Of a DNA stretch of 64,000 bases, positions 25,452-35,141 are shown in pieces. The notes under the pieces were generated by a model. That model saw nothing but the letters and a program-made list of their open reading frames with translations, made no database searches and had not been told where the DNA came from. Each line of letters begins with the position of its first letter. Positions within the stretch are counted from its first letter, which is position 1. This DNA comes from Subsaximicrobium wynnwilliamsii (GTDB lineage: Bacteria > Bacteroidota > Bacteroidia > Flavobacteriales > Flavobacteriaceae). The stretch is taken from the NCBI RefSeq assembly GCF_007997225.1, contig NZ_VORM01000003.1:1-64000 (forward strand), in the 5' to 3' direction. The position numbers and the translations under genes are program-made.

Positions 25452-26042
25452 TTATTCCATTCTTTCGTATTCATAAGATAAGTTGAGATTATAATTTCGT
25501 CCAATTACAAAAAGCAATAAACTTTGTTTCGCAACTGAAATATTCGTAATCAGATTATTCTTATTCGTTACTCCAATTCTTTGCTTTTTAATATCATATC
25601 CTCCAAGTAAATAAGGAATTCCATAAATTTTCGACTTTTTATTATCAAGAAGGAACATTCCATTTTTTATTTTGCCGTTGACTAGTGTGTCTTTTATTAT
25701 GTTTTTTTTCTTCAAGTACTTTTATGTTTAATTCGACTTCATTTTTGAGTCTTAATTGCACATAGTATGATTTTTGATCATCTCTCAAACTATCGAACTT
25801 TAGTTTTCTATCTGTGTTCTCATTTATAATATCTTGGAACAAGTTAGTGTACTTTATTGTGCCTGTTTCGGAAGGATCTGGCACTTTTTCAAAACTTTTT
25901 TTGGCTAGAATTGAAATTTGCCATTTATTGAATTCATGTTTTTCTCCTTGAGTTCAACATATTCTTTTTTAAACATTCTTTTTGAGAATGGTGCACATCC
26001 AAACACAGATAGAATTACTAAAATTAACGCAAATTTTCTAAT
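25452..26042 (-). pseudogene. Lipoprotein gene with two frameshifts and no ATG
   Basis: Read across three frames, this is one coherent lipoprotein of about 195 residues. A signal peptide and lipobox (FALILVILSVFGC) start near 26042. A break follows near 25905, then PDPSETGTIKYTNLFQDIIN...LRLKNEVELNIKVLEEKK. A second break falls in a run of eight T at 25702-25709 (plus strand), and the C-terminal part is NIIKDTLVNGKIKNGMFLLD...SYEYERME. Each break is mended by one extra base. The frame starts at ATT rather than ATG, with a stop just upstream. The family is unknown. Decay is likely; homopolymer errors are the alternative. Confidence 0.65.
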
Positions 26043-26108
26043 TTAGTACAGTGCTCAAATTACTTAAAACTCCCTACATCACAACATTTTCAAACAATCA
26101 AATCCCTC

Positions 26109-26309
26109 CTATCGCTTCCCCTTCCGTAGATTCCTCCAGGTCAAAAAACCATACATGAGTGTGGCAAATCCAAAATAGAGTCCTAAGCGGGGCCATGAAA
26201 AGGGCTTTCCGAAGACATAATCAAATCCTGAAACGACTGCCGTGAAGATGGCTCCACCAATCAAGGCGGTTATGATAACCCGTTTTATGCTAACTTTAAT
26301 TTTTGTCAC
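26109..26309 (-). CDS. Small membrane protein, function unknown
   Basis: This 66-aa protein has two membrane helices (VIITALIGGAIFTAVVSGF and LGLYFGFATLMYGFL) and basic ends. It begins three bases after the stop of the CCG-domain Fe-S protein gene, so it is probably the last gene of that operon. No family is recognised. Confidence 0.65.
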   Translation of the reverse strand: MTKIKVSIKRVIITALIGGAIFTAVVSGFDYVFGKPFSWPRLGLYFGFATLMYGFLTWRNLRKGKR

Positions 26310-26311
26310 AG

Positions 26312-27103
26312 TTACAGGTCTTGGGCATTGGCGATCAACTCTGCAATATCCATCACAGCGATGTCGGCTTCGCGTTCTTTGTTCTTAACGCCATCGGTCA
26401 TCATGGTGTTGCAAAATGGGCAACCGGCGGCGATGATCTCGGGTTTCACGTCTATGGCTTGTTCGGTACGGGCAATGTTCACTTCTTTATCGCCTGGCTC
26501 GGCATCCTTGAACATCTGGGCACCTCCTGCACCGCAACAGAGTCCGCGGGATTTGCAGCTTTTCATCTCCACCAACTCAGCATCCAGTTTACGAATGAGT
26601 TCTCGTGGCGCTTCATAAACACCATTGCCTCTGCCTAAGTAGCAAGGATCATGAAACGTGATGCGTTTGCCTTTAAATTGACCGCCTTCAATGGTCAAAC
26701 GACCCTCATCTAAAAGGGATTTCAAAAATTGGGTGTGGTGCATGACTTCATAACTGCCGCCAAGTCCTGGATATTCGTTTTTTATGGTATTAAAACAGTG
26801 CGGACAAGCGGTCACAATCTTTTTGATCTCATAGGCGTTCAACACCTCAATATTGGTGACAGCCTGCATTTGGAACAAAAATTCGTTCCCGGCACGTTTT
26901 GCGGGATCGCCGGTACAGCTTTCCTCAGTGCCGAGGACTGCAAATTCCACCTTTGACCTGTGGAGCAATTTTACGAAGGCTTTGGTTATTTTTTTTGCTC
27001 TATCATCAAAACTTCCAGCACAGCCTACCCAGAATAATACTTCTGGTTTTTTGCCTGCTGCCATGAACTCTGCCATGGTGGGTACGTTTAGTTGTTCGCT
27101 CAT
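26312..27103 (-). CDS. CCG-domain Fe-S protein (HdrB/LutA-like)
   Basis: This 263-aa cytoplasmic protein has cysteine-rich CCG (DUF224) motifs: FWVGCAGSFD near the N-terminus, CPHCFN in the middle, then CCGAGGAQ and GCPFCNTM. Such domains bind a non-cubane Fe-S cluster in heterodisulfide-reductase subunit B, LutA and GlpC relatives. It very likely works with the membrane Fe-S protein encoded nearby at 28100-29410, as the two families are paired in Bacteroidota. The redox partner is unknown. Confidence 0.88.
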   Translation of the reverse strand: MSEQLNVPTMAEFMAAGKKPEVLFWVGCAGSFDDRAKKITKAFVKLLHRSKVEFAVLGTEESCTGDPAKRAGNEFLFQMQAVTNIEVLNAYEIKKIVTACPHCFNTIKNEYPGLGGSYEVMHHTQFLKSLLDEGRLTIEGGQFKGKRITFHDPCYLGRGNGVYEAPRELIRKLDAELVEMKSCKSRGLCCGAGGAQMFKDAEPGDKEVNIARTEQAIDVKPEIIAAGCPFCNTMMTDGVKNKEREADIAVMDIAELIANAQDL

Positions 27104-27141
27104 AATGGTTTTTAGATTTTAGTGGGTAGCGGGTAGTAATT

Positions 27142-27247
27142 TTGGGTTGTGGCTTGTGGGTTGTGGGTTGTGGCTTGTGGGTTGTAGGTTGTAGGAATCA
27201 AAATAAAATTCTTTTGACATTGAACTTTGAACATTGAACATTGAACC
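27142..27247. repeat. Two heptanucleotide arrays (GGTTGTG and TTGAACA types)
   Basis: At 27142-27195 a GGTTGTG/GGCTTGT unit is repeated about eight times. At 27217-27247 a TTGAACA/TTGAACT unit is repeated about four times. Both lie in the gap between two minus-strand genes. Both have a period of seven bases, like the other arrays in the window. Confidence 0.85.
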
Positions 27248-27263
27248 CAAAACCTTGAACCAT

Positions 27264-27716
27264 TTAATCATCATGCTCATCGTCAAAAACCTCGATGCTG
27301 GCATTTTTATTGACGAGTTCGGTGAATTTACCTTTGTAACGTGTGGCTTTTACCAAGTGGTTATCGATCCAATGGTAATTGCCTCCTCTGGGCTTGCCCA
27401 TCAATAAAGAATGGAATTTGAAACCATGTTTGACCAACCAATCTTGGGTCACTTCGCGATGTTCTTCGGTGCGTGAGGTAAAAAAGCAAATCATGTGTCC
27501 TTTCTCATACCACTTGTTGCAAGTGGCCAAGGCATCGGGATAGGGATCACAGGTAGCCATGCGCTCTGGTTCTTCATTGGGTATATCGTCGGTAATGGTG
27601 CCATCAATATCAATGAGATAATTTTTGACGCCTTTTGGCAATACCGGACTTATCTTTTCTCCTCGTTCTACTTTATCATGTAGAAATTTGTCTGCTTCTT
27701 CTCGTTTCATACTCAT
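27264..27716 (-). CDS. HAD-superfamily hydrolase-like protein
   Basis: This 150-aa protein has a HAD motif I as LIDIDGTITDD near residues 34-44 (nucleophile and acid Asp), motif II ICFFTSRTEEH and a later acidic end. It is shorter than most HAD phosphatases and lacks a large cap. Databases often attach a phosphoheptose isomerase label to this flavobacterial family, which the motifs do not support. It lies in the run of minus-strand genes that includes the Fe-S proteins. Confidence 0.75.
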   Translation of the reverse strand: MSMKREEADKFLHDKVERGEKISPVLPKGVKNYLIDIDGTITDDIPNEEPERMATCDPYPDALATCNKWYEKGHMICFFTSRTEEHREVTQDWLVKHGFKFHSLLMGKPRGGNYHWIDNHLVKATRYKGKFTELVNKNASIEVFDDEHDD

Positions 27717-27764
27717 TTTCCGCGAAAGCGAAACTGGTTTAATGATTATACTTCGTTTTATACT

Positions 27765-28094
27765 TTACTCTTTTATGGCTGCAAGATCGGTTTTTGCAAT
27801 CCTAATAATAACAGCAAGCCTTTTTTGTCCATCCTTCATTCTGTTTTCTGGATTGTAGCGATCATTATAAGAGCGTCTTACTGCTTCGTCGCCAATGGCT
27901 TTTGATTGTGCTTCGGAACAATAATCGCACAAAACCTTTAATAATGTGATCTCCTTTGCTTCGTTATTACGATATTCAATAAGCGTGTAAGACTTTATCT
28001 GAAGCGAATCTTGTCTATAGGATTGTGCTTTACAAAGGTAAGGAACCAAGGCAAATATTAGGAATAGAAGGTATTGCGTTCGTTTTACGAGCAT
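27765..28094 (-). CDS. Secreted hypothetical protein
   Basis: This 109-aa protein has an N-terminal signal peptide (YLLFLIFALVPYLCKAQ) and a small polar domain with a single CDYC pair. No family is recognised. It begins five bases past the end of the membrane Fe-S protein gene, so it is probably in the same transcript. Confidence 0.6.
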   Translation of the reverse strand: MLVKRTQYLLFLIFALVPYLCKAQSYRQDSLQIKSYTLIEYRNNEAKEITLLKVLCDYCSEAQSKAIGDEAVRRSYNDRYNPENRMKDGQKRLAVIIRIAKTDLAAIKE

Positions 28095-28099
28095 ATTTC

Positions 28100-29410
28100 T
28101 TAAGCTTCATTTTTCCAATTCAATCGGTCCATTTGGTTATATGGCCAAGGTGCGCCATTATTTTCAATATTGGTCATCATGTTATTGAGTTCCATTGGAG
28201 CAGCACTTTGTTCCATGACCAAATATTGGCGCATTTGCATAATAATGTTCAAGGGATCAATACTCACGGGACAAGCTTCTACACAAGCATTGCAGCTGGT
28301 ACAGGCCCAAAGTTCTTCTTTGGTAATGTAATCGTCTAAGAGTTGCTTCCCGTCGTCTTTGAACTCACCATTATTGGCATCGATGTTTTTGCCCACTTCC
28401 ACCAAGCGATCCCGAGTATCCATCATGATTTTACGTGGCGATAATTTCTTGCCGGTTTGGTTAGCAGGGCACTCGCTGGTACAACGGCCGCACTCAGTAC
28501 AGGTGTAGGCACTCAACAAATTGACCCAACTCAAATCCTGAACATCACTGGCACCAAATTTTGCGGGCACCTCATCCTCTGCTCCTGCTTCTGGTGCAGC
28601 ATAAGGGTCGGCATCGGGATCCATCATCATTTTGACCTCACTGGTCACTGCTTCAAGATTTTCAAATTGGCCTTGGGGTTTTATCCTTCCGTAGTAGGTG
28701 TTGGGAAATGCCAATAGAATATGTAAATGTTTTGAAAAGTAGAGGTAATTCAAGAAAATCAATATGCCTACGATGTGCAACCACCAAGCGCTTCTTTCGA
28801 TGATATGAATGCTGCTTTCTGAAAAGCTGCTGAACCACGGTGCAATAAACTGACTAATGACATTGCCACTGTTCATGGCCTGAAATTCCAAATCGGTGGC
28901 ATTCATAGTCAAGAACAGTCCCATCAATACCATTTCGAAATACAGAATGTAGTTTGCGTCGTCTTTTGGCCAGCCTTTCATTTCATTCGCCCAAAACCGT
29001 TTTAATTTCAAGGTGTTGCGTCGCAGCCAAAAAACAACGACCGCTACAAAAACCAAGACCGCCAAAATTTCAAAAATGCCAATCAACACGCCATAAGTGG
29101 CGCCTATTGGAGAGAAAATACGATGTGTACCTGCGAGACCATCAATAATAATTTCCAACACTTCAATATTGATGACCACAAAGCCCACATATACAATAAC
29201 GTGCAAGGCACCAGCAATGGGACGTTTTACCATTTTACTTTGCCCTAGCGCAATCATGGCCATGTTTTTCCAACGTTGGGAAGTATTGTCGCTCACATCA
29301 ACATCATGCCCCAATGTAATGTTCCGCCTAAGCTTAGAAACATTTCTGGCAAAATAACCAATGCTTGCCAAGAGCACGATTGCAAATAAAATCTGTGGTA
29401 GATACATCAT
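28100..29410 (-). CDS. Membrane-bound 4Fe-4S protein (HdrC/E-like electron carrier)
   Basis: This 436-aa protein has about five membrane helices in its N-terminal 240 residues, similar to the cytochrome-b-like part of nitrate-reductase gamma/HdrE proteins. A cytoplasmic ferredoxin domain follows with two 4Fe-4S clusters: Cys304/307/310/314 (CTECGRCTSEC) and Cys370/373/376/380 (CTSCNACVEAC). It should pass electrons between the quinone pool and the CCG protein encoded downstream. It lies 12 bases after the MlaD gene. Pathway assignment is inference. Confidence 0.88.
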   Translation of the reverse strand: MMYLPQILFAIVLLASIGYFARNVSKLRRNITLGHDVDVSDNTSQRWKNMAMIALGQSKMVKRPIAGALHVIVYVGFVVINIEVLEIIIDGLAGTHRIFSPIGATYGVLIGIFEILAVLVFVAVVVFWLRRNTLKLKRFWANEMKGWPKDDANYILYFEMVLMGLFLTMNATDLEFQAMNSGNVISQFIAPWFSSFSESSIHIIERSAWWLHIVGILIFLNYLYFSKHLHILLAFPNTYYGRIKPQGQFENLEAVTSEVKMMMDPDADPYAAPEAGAEDEVPAKFGASDVQDLSWVNLLSAYTCTECGRCTSECPANQTGKKLSPRKIMMDTRDRLVEVGKNIDANNGEFKDDGKQLLDDYITKEELWACTSCNACVEACPVSIDPLNIIMQMRQYLVMEQSAAPMELNNMMTNIENNGAPWPYNQMDRLNWKNEA

Positions 29411-29422
29411 AAAAAAGTTGGT

Positions 29423-30391
29423 TTATTCGTCGTCGGTTTCCTCTATCTCATTGCCTTCAGCATCGTAACGCTTGTCTTTTTTGCCAAAGACTGAGAAATG
29501 CACGTAACGTTTCGGGTTGAGTTTGATATCCTCCAAAAGCTGTTTTAATTGTTGGGATGCGCCTTCAAGATTGTTATAAAGACTTTCATCCCTGAGTAGT
29601 TTCCCTATGGAACCATTTCCGTTCTCAACATTGGCTAGTAAATTATCGACGCGGGTAATGGTGTTTTGAAAATCTTCAATGGTTCTTGATAAATCAATTT
29701 TCGCCAATGAATCTGAAAGTTTTGAAAAATTGGCCGACGTGTTTTCGAAATTGGCGATCGTTCTTCCCAATTTATCGTCATTACTCGCAATAAGGCTATT
29801 GACTGAAGAAGATGCTTCCTTAAAATTGGAGATCGTTGCCGATAAATCTTCAATACTGCCTGTAATATTGTTTTTGGTATCCTCGTCAAACAAAACATTG
29901 ACGTTGGTAAGCAGGGAATCCACGTTTACCATTACCGCTTCAATTTTCTCTTGCAGCGGTGTCAAGCGTTTATTGACCAGCTCGGTAATACCTGCTTTGA
30001 CGTTGGTTTTTAGGTAATCTCCAGACGCCGCTACAGGAGCGCCATCAAAAATCGGAATAATTTCCACACCTTTCCCTCCAATAAGCCCCAAATCGTGTAT
30101 TTGTGCCGTACTATTCTTGGAAAACTGAAAATCATTATCAATCATCAAGGTAACCAGTAACTTGGCCGAACCATCTCCTTTAAAGGTTATGGACTTGACC
30201 TTGCCCACTTGAAAACCATTGATGGTTATCGCTGTAGAAGGCGTCAAGCCTTCAACGTTGTCGTATACCGCATAATAGGTTCTGGAAGAATCCAGCAAGT
30301 TCTCGCCTTTGAGATAACTGAACAAAAAAATGAACAAGACAATACCCGAGATGACGAGTATGGCGGTTTTTACTTCTCTAGTGATTTTCAA
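29423..30391 (-). CDS. MlaD/MCE family lipid-transport protein
   Basis: This 322-aa protein has one N-terminal membrane helix (TAILVISGIVLFIFLFSYL) followed by an MCE domain (YAVYDNVEGLTPSTAITINGFQVGKVKSI) and a long helical C-terminal region with repeated SxLxxNxxN-type turns. MlaD-type proteins form periplasmic rings that carry phospholipids between the membranes with an MlaE/MlaF transporter; those partners are not in this window. The neighbouring amidase and LptD genes also concern the envelope. Confidence 0.9.
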   Translation of the reverse strand: MKITREVKTAILVISGIVLFIFLFSYLKGENLLDSSRTYYAVYDNVEGLTPSTAITINGFQVGKVKSITFKGDGSAKLLVTLMIDNDFQFSKNSTAQIHDLGLIGGKGVEIIPIFDGAPVAASGDYLKTNVKAGITELVNKRLTPLQEKIEAVMVNVDSLLTNVNVLFDEDTKNNITGSIEDLSATISNFKEASSSVNSLIASNDDKLGRTIANFENTSANFSKLSDSLAKIDLSRTIEDFQNTITRVDNLLANVENGNGSIGKLLRDESLYNNLEGASQQLKQLLEDIKLNPKRYVHFSVFGKKDKRYDAEGNEIEETDDE

Positions 30392-30599
30392 AGTCTTTTA
30401 TATTTGGTTGAAGCAAAATTAGCAATAAAATAATAAAGACAACAGCATGGTTTTTATTTATTGCTGAAATGTTTATCTCAAATGCGCCTTGCCATTGTTT
30501 TTATAAAATCAATTTCAAACAGTGTGGGTCTTAAAGTGACATTCGCCTCAGTTCAAAATGACTTTCAATAAGAGCTTCTTAGCTTAAGAACGCTTCAGC

Positions 30600-31721
30600 T
30601 TATTGACTGGATGCTGTTTTTAAAACTGTGGAAAGATTAACAGACTTATTATCCTTAAACGCCTTAACAAAGGCACTGTTATATCCTTTGGATTTTGCGA
30701 CAAGCTCTAAGCGACGTATTTCGGCATAATCTGAAGTTTCGCCATAAAAGTATTTATAGAGCTTGCCCACTTTTTCTCGAGAAATGGTTTCCAATCCTTT
30801 AAAATTAAAAGGCTTGGGCTCCAACTCTTTTGAACTTGCAGCGATTTGGACTTTGAAAACAATACCATTATAAATTTCAGACTCCGCATCCAGTACTTCA
30901 GTGATGCCCTCGGTTTCTTGTTTGTAGATGCCGTCACCCACATTGAGGTCGAGGTGCTTTTTGTAATTTAAAACCGCATCTGTAATAGAAGACGCCATTT
31001 GTATTTGCCCCTTACTGGAGTTTAAGAAAGCGCCCTCCTTTTTATAGGTCAAAAATCCCGTTTCAATAAGCACGCTTGGCATGTAGGTATTGTGCAATAC
31101 CCAAAATCCTGCTTGTTTCACGCCTCTACTCTTCAGTTTTCTTTGATTTTGAAAATTATCTTCCACCGCTCTTGCCAATGCAATGCTCTGGTCTAAATAC
31201 TCCTCCTGAATGAGGGTCAAACCAATTAGGGATTCGGGCGAATTGGGATCAAAGCCCTCGTAATGCTGTTCATAATCTGCCTCTAGAAAGATTACCTCAT
31301 TTTCTTTTTTGGCTATTTCAAAGTTACGCTGATTGGCGTGCAAGCCCAAAACAAAGGTTTCAGTCCCGTGAGCATCAGAGTTGTGAGCGTTGCAGTGAAC
31401 AGAAACAAATAAATCGGCATCGGCATCATTCGCGATCTTTGCGCGACCTCTCAGGGTTACAAATTCATCGGTTTTTCTCGTGTAAATGACTTTGATGTCT
31501 TTAATAGCTTCCAACGATTTTCCTACTGCCAATACAATGTTGAGAGCGATTTCCTTTTCCATATAACCACCCCCTAGATTTCCAGAATCGTGACCACCAT
31601 GGCCAGCATCCAATACCACCACAAATGTGTCCTTATTTTTTTGAAAGGCGTTTGCAGCGGTTGGGAAACTAAAAAACAGACTTAATATTAATACTAAAAG
31701 ATAGATAGATTTCGTTGTCAT
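30600..31721 (-). CDS. N-acetylmuramoyl-L-alanine amidase (Amidase_3)
   Basis: This 373-aa exported amidase has a signal peptide (residues 1-26) and then the Amidase_3 catalytic domain with zinc ligands His41 (LDAGHGG) and Glu55 (YMEKEIAL), the FVSVHCNAH segment and the catalytic-type VLIETGFL region. The C-terminal 100 residues (FKVQIAASSKEL...YKYFYGETSDYAEIRR) look like a SPOR-type peptidoglycan-binding domain. It cleaves the amide bond between MurNAc and the stem peptide. It is divergent from the lptD-like gene. Confidence 0.93.
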   Translation of the reverse strand: MTTKSIYLLVLILSLFFSFPTAANAFQKNKDTFVVVLDAGHGGHDSGNLGGGYMEKEIALNIVLAVGKSLEAIKDIKVIYTRKTDEFVTLRGRAKIANDADADLFVSVHCNAHNSDAHGTETFVLGLHANQRNFEIAKKENEVIFLEADYEQHYEGFDPNSPESLIGLTLIQEEYLDQSIALARAVEDNFQNQRKLKSRGVKQAGFWVLHNTYMPSVLIETGFLTYKKEGAFLNSSKGQIQMASSITDAVLNYKKHLDLNVGDGIYKQETEGITEVLDAESEIYNGIVFKVQIAASSKELEPKPFNFKGLETISREKVGKLYKYFYGETSDYAEIRRLELVAKSKGYNSAFVKAFKDNKSVNLSTVLKTASSQ

Positions 31722-31844
31722 AGTGTTTGTAACGGTTAATTGATTCGGTTTATTTCAATAATACCAACCACTTATTTTAGATGGAAAATCATGATCCCTT
31801 TAAATTGACCAATTATAAATTAATCATAAAAAATATATGTAATT

Positions 31845-34625
31845 TTGGCAATTCAAATACCGAGCCATACTTTAGCAAAAATACATTTAAAAGCGTTGCA
31901 TACAAAGAGCTTTCCCATCCTTTTCTCCCTAAGTTTTACCGTGTTTATCAACATGTTTTGCTTTGCACAGGATTTACCCATAACTCGAAAACCAATTAAG
32001 CCGGTTTCTGAACTCAACGATACGTTGAGACTAGCGATCGATACCCTAACACTTCCTGCAACACGCCCCATAAAACTTACCGAAAACGACAGTATCAAGA
32101 ACGACACCCTTCCGAAGCAAAAGGAAACCTTGACCGCTATCGTGAATTACAAAGCCACAGATTTTGTGCGACTCAATCAAAAACTCAATCAAACCACCTT
32201 ATATAATGAAGCCAAGGTAGATTATGGCGACATGAATATCACCGCCGGCATAATCGTCATTGATCACAGCTCGAAAACAGTTTACGCGGGTCGTATCAAG
32301 GATTCGGCAGGAGTTTACACACAAAAACCCGTATTTACCCAAGGACCGAACATTATAGAACCCGATTCCATCATCTTTAACACAGATACCAAAAAAGCGC
32401 TCATCTTCAACTCTAAGACTGAGCAAAGTGGTGGTACCATTGTTGCTGAAGTGACCAAAAGAGAAAACGATTCGGTGTTGTTCATGAAAAACGCCATTTA
32501 TACAACTGCAGAAAATCTCGACGATCCCGAATACTATTTCAAAATGCGAAAGGCGAAAGTAGTGCCCGGAAAAAAAGTGGTCACTGGCTTAACCAACCTA
32601 TTTATCTATGATGTGCCCACCCCCATTGGTTTACCTTTTGCCTATTTCCCCATGTCAAAAGATCAAACTTCTGGTGTGATCATTCCAACACCTGGACAAG
32701 ATTTAGGGAGTAGCGATCGCGGTTATAACCTTCAAAATGGTGGGTATTACTTCGCGATAAGTGAATATTTTGATTTGGCGGTTTTGGGCGATTATTTTAC
32801 CAATGGCAGTTATGGCCTGCGTTTGGAGAACAGCTATGCCTTGCGCTACAGGTTTCGTGGTAATTTGAGCATTAGGTATGAGAACTTGATCAATAGTGAA
32901 CGTGGCTTTCCCGACTTCTCGAAATCCACTATTTATAATATTCGCTGGTCGCACACCCAAGATGCCAAGGCCAATCCAAATTCTCGATTTTCAGCTTCAG
33001 TCAACTTAGGAAGCAGTAGGTATTTCCAGCAATCGATCAACCAGAATAATTTGGCGCAAACCCAAAACAACACCCTGGCGTCCTCCGTGTCCTACTCCAA
33101 GACCTTTCCCGGCGAACCACAGGTAAATATGAACGTCACCGCAACCCACAGCCAAAATACAAACACACAAGACATTAATTTAACCTTGCCAACGTTTCAA
33201 GGCAGCGTGAGCAGGATTTTCCCTTTTGCGCCATCGGTTGGAACCAAAAAAGGGATCATTCAAAATATCAATCTTCAGTATAATGTTAGGGCAGAAAACC
33301 GAATCAATACCAACGATTCCGTTTTTTTTAAGTCCGAAATGTTTGATGACGCCAAGATTGGTGCAGTTCACAGCGTACCGGTTAGCACCAACTTCAAAGT
33401 ATTCAAATATTTTAGCATGAGTGCCAATGCCAACTTTGAGGAAAATTGGACCTATAACACCATCAATAAATTTCAGGATGAGGAAGGCGACATCATTACC
33501 GAAGACCTCAATGGGTTTGACCGCTTTTTAACATACAATTTCAGCACGAGCATTGGTACCACTATTTATGGCTTATTTGATTTTGAAAAGGAAGGTAGAG
33601 ATCCCAAAATACAAAAGATCAGGCATGTGATGCGTCCTTCAATTAGCTACAACATCAACCCGGCATTTGATCAATACTACGACACCTTCGAAGTTGTTGA
33701 TGCCAATGGCACCACGGTTGGCGATATGAGGCGTGAGGAATACACACGGTTTCAAGGGTCTTTATTTGGTACACCTGGTAATAATTTCTCAAGTGCTATG
33801 CGTCTTTCTGTGGGCAACAATTTTGAAGCTAAAGTGAGAAGTAACGATTCCACCGCAACAGAGCCCGAAAAAATCAAGCTGCTCGATAACCTTAATTTTG
33901 AAACCTCATACAACTTTGCGGGTGACTCTTTAAAAATAAGTGCGGTTAGAGTCTCGGGGGGCACCACGATTTTGGACAATAAGATGAACATCAATTTTGG
34001 TGCCATCCTGGATCCTTATGCCTTGGACAACAACAATCAAAAAATCGATAAATTCAACATTAATAATGGCGGCAGTTTGTTTCGTTTGACCTCGGCGAAT
34101 TTCAACGTGAGCTATTCCATTACCAGCGACAGCTTTGATAGGGAGCCAGAAGATGATCGCGGCAGGGATGAATCCTTGAGAAGCGGCGGTCGTGATGATG
34201 ATCTCTTCGGAACCACACAGGACTTTGCAGACCAACGTCTTTCCGACGACGACGACGATGAGGAAGAAGAAATCTCTGAATTCTATAATTTCAGTATTCC
34301 GTGGAAACTGCGCTTGGCTTATGCCGCCACCTATAGTAATGCCGCAAGGCAAAACACAATTTCTAACAATTCCCTAATGTTTTCGGGCGATGTTGAGTTA
34401 TCACCGCGATGGTCTGTAGGCGTGTCTTCAGGGTACGATTTCGTCAACAAAGGCTTTACCCAGACCCAATTTCGATTTGAACGCGACCTGCTGAGCTGGC
34501 GAATGAATTTCAGTTATGTGCCTTTTGGGCCATACAGCCAATGGAATTTCTTTATCGGGATCAGCTCCAGCATGCTCCAAGACCTTAAATACGATAAGCG
34601 ACGCCAACCAGACCAAAGACTATAA
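31845..34625 (+). CDS. lptD: LptD-like LPS assembly outer-membrane protein
   Basis: This 926-aa protein is the Bacteroidota form of LptD: an N-terminal OstA-like region (YGDMNITAGIIVIDHSSKTVYAG) and a long C-terminal beta-barrel rich in alternating aromatic strands. An acidic, Asp/Glu-rich loop lies near residues 800-815. It places LPS in the outer leaflet of the outer membrane. The start is uncertain. The frame opens with TTG at 31845; a second TTG at 31896 would give a neat signal peptide ending at FCFAQ, and TAATTTTG at 31840-31847 could be the promoter if the later start is right. RidA follows 19 bases downstream. Confidence 0.88.
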   Translation: MAIQIPSHTLAKIHLKALHTKSFPILFSLSFTVFINMFCFAQDLPITRKPIKPVSELNDTLRLAIDTLTLPATRPIKLTENDSIKNDTLPKQKETLTAIVNYKATDFVRLNQKLNQTTLYNEAKVDYGDMNITAGIIVIDHSSKTVYAGRIKDSAGVYTQKPVFTQGPNIIEPDSIIFNTDTKKALIFNSKTEQSGGTIVAEVTKRENDSVLFMKNAIYTTAENLDDPEYYFKMRKAKVVPGKKVVTGLTNLFIYDVPTPIGLPFAYFPMSKDQTSGVIIPTPGQDLGSSDRGYNLQNGGYYFAISEYFDLAVLGDYFTNGSYGLRLENSYALRYRFRGNLSIRYENLINSERGFPDFSKSTIYNIRWSHTQDAKANPNSRFSASVNLGSSRYFQQSINQNNLAQTQNNTLASSVSYSKTFPGEPQVNMNVTATHSQNTNTQDINLTLPTFQGSVSRIFPFAPSVGTKKGIIQNINLQYNVRAENRINTNDSVFFKSEMFDDAKIGAVHSVPVSTNFKVFKYFSMSANANFEENWTYNTINKFQDEEGDIITEDLNGFDRFLTYNFSTSIGTTIYGLFDFEKEGRDPKIQKIRHVMRPSISYNINPAFDQYYDTFEVVDANGTTVGDMRREEYTRFQGSLFGTPGNNFSSAMRLSVGNNFEAKVRSNDSTATEPEKIKLLDNLNFETSYNFAGDSLKISAVRVSGGTTILDNKMNINFGAILDPYALDNNNQKIDKFNINNGGSLFRLTSANFNVSYSITSDSFDREPEDDRGRDESLRSGGRDDDLFGTTQDFADQRLSDDDDDEEEEISEFYNFSIPWKLRLAYAATYSNAARQNTISNNSLMFSGDVELSPRWSVGVSSGYDFVNKGFTQTQFRFERDLLSWRMNFSYVPFGPYSQWNFFIGISSSMLQDLKYDKRRQPDQRL

Positions 34626-34644
34626 TAAAAACTAAAGAAACATC

Positions 34645-35025
34645 ATGAAAACAATTATCAACACAGCAAACGCACCCGCACCAATTGGCCCTTACAACCA
34701 AGCTGTTTTATCGGGTAATACCTTATACACTTCCGGTCAAATTGCAATTGATGCAAGCACAGGAGATTTGGTAATGGATTCCATAGAAGCCGAAACCGAG
34801 CAGGTCATGAAAAACCTTAAAGCAGTCTTAGAAGCTGCCGGCATGACTTTTGAAAATGTCGTCAAAACCTCGATTTTTATTAGTGACATGCATAATTTCA
34901 GCAAAATAAATGCCGTTTATGCCAACTATTTCAGTGCAGACACTGCGCCTGCCAGAGAAACGGTTGAAGTTGCCAACCTGCCTAAATTTGTGAATGTGGA
35001 AATTAGCGCCATAGCTGTCAATTGA
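34645..35025 (+). CDS. ridA: RidA family enamine/imine deaminase
   Basis: This 126-aa protein has the full RidA (YjgF/YER057c/UK114) pattern: NTANAPAPIGPYNQAV at the N-terminus, LYTSGQIAID, the QVMKNLKAVLEAAG helix and PARETVEVANLPK with the Arg that holds the substrate carboxylate. It hydrolyses reactive 2-aminoacrylate and related imines in the cytoplasm. It is in an operon with the LptD-like gene; this neighbourhood is common in flavobacteria. Confidence 0.95.
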   Translation: MKTIINTANAPAPIGPYNQAVLSGNTLYTSGQIAIDASTGDLVMDSIEAETEQVMKNLKAVLEAAGMTFENVVKTSIFISDMHNFSKINAVYANYFSADTAPARETVEVANLPKFVNVEISAIAVN

Positions 35026-35141
35026 CTACATATTAACAGATTGTGAAAGTTATTAACATACTTCTTTTAATAACTTATTTACAGCGTGCACCAATGCCCA
35101 AGCAATCCTCATAAATTAGCAGCTTAACCAAAACTATACCC

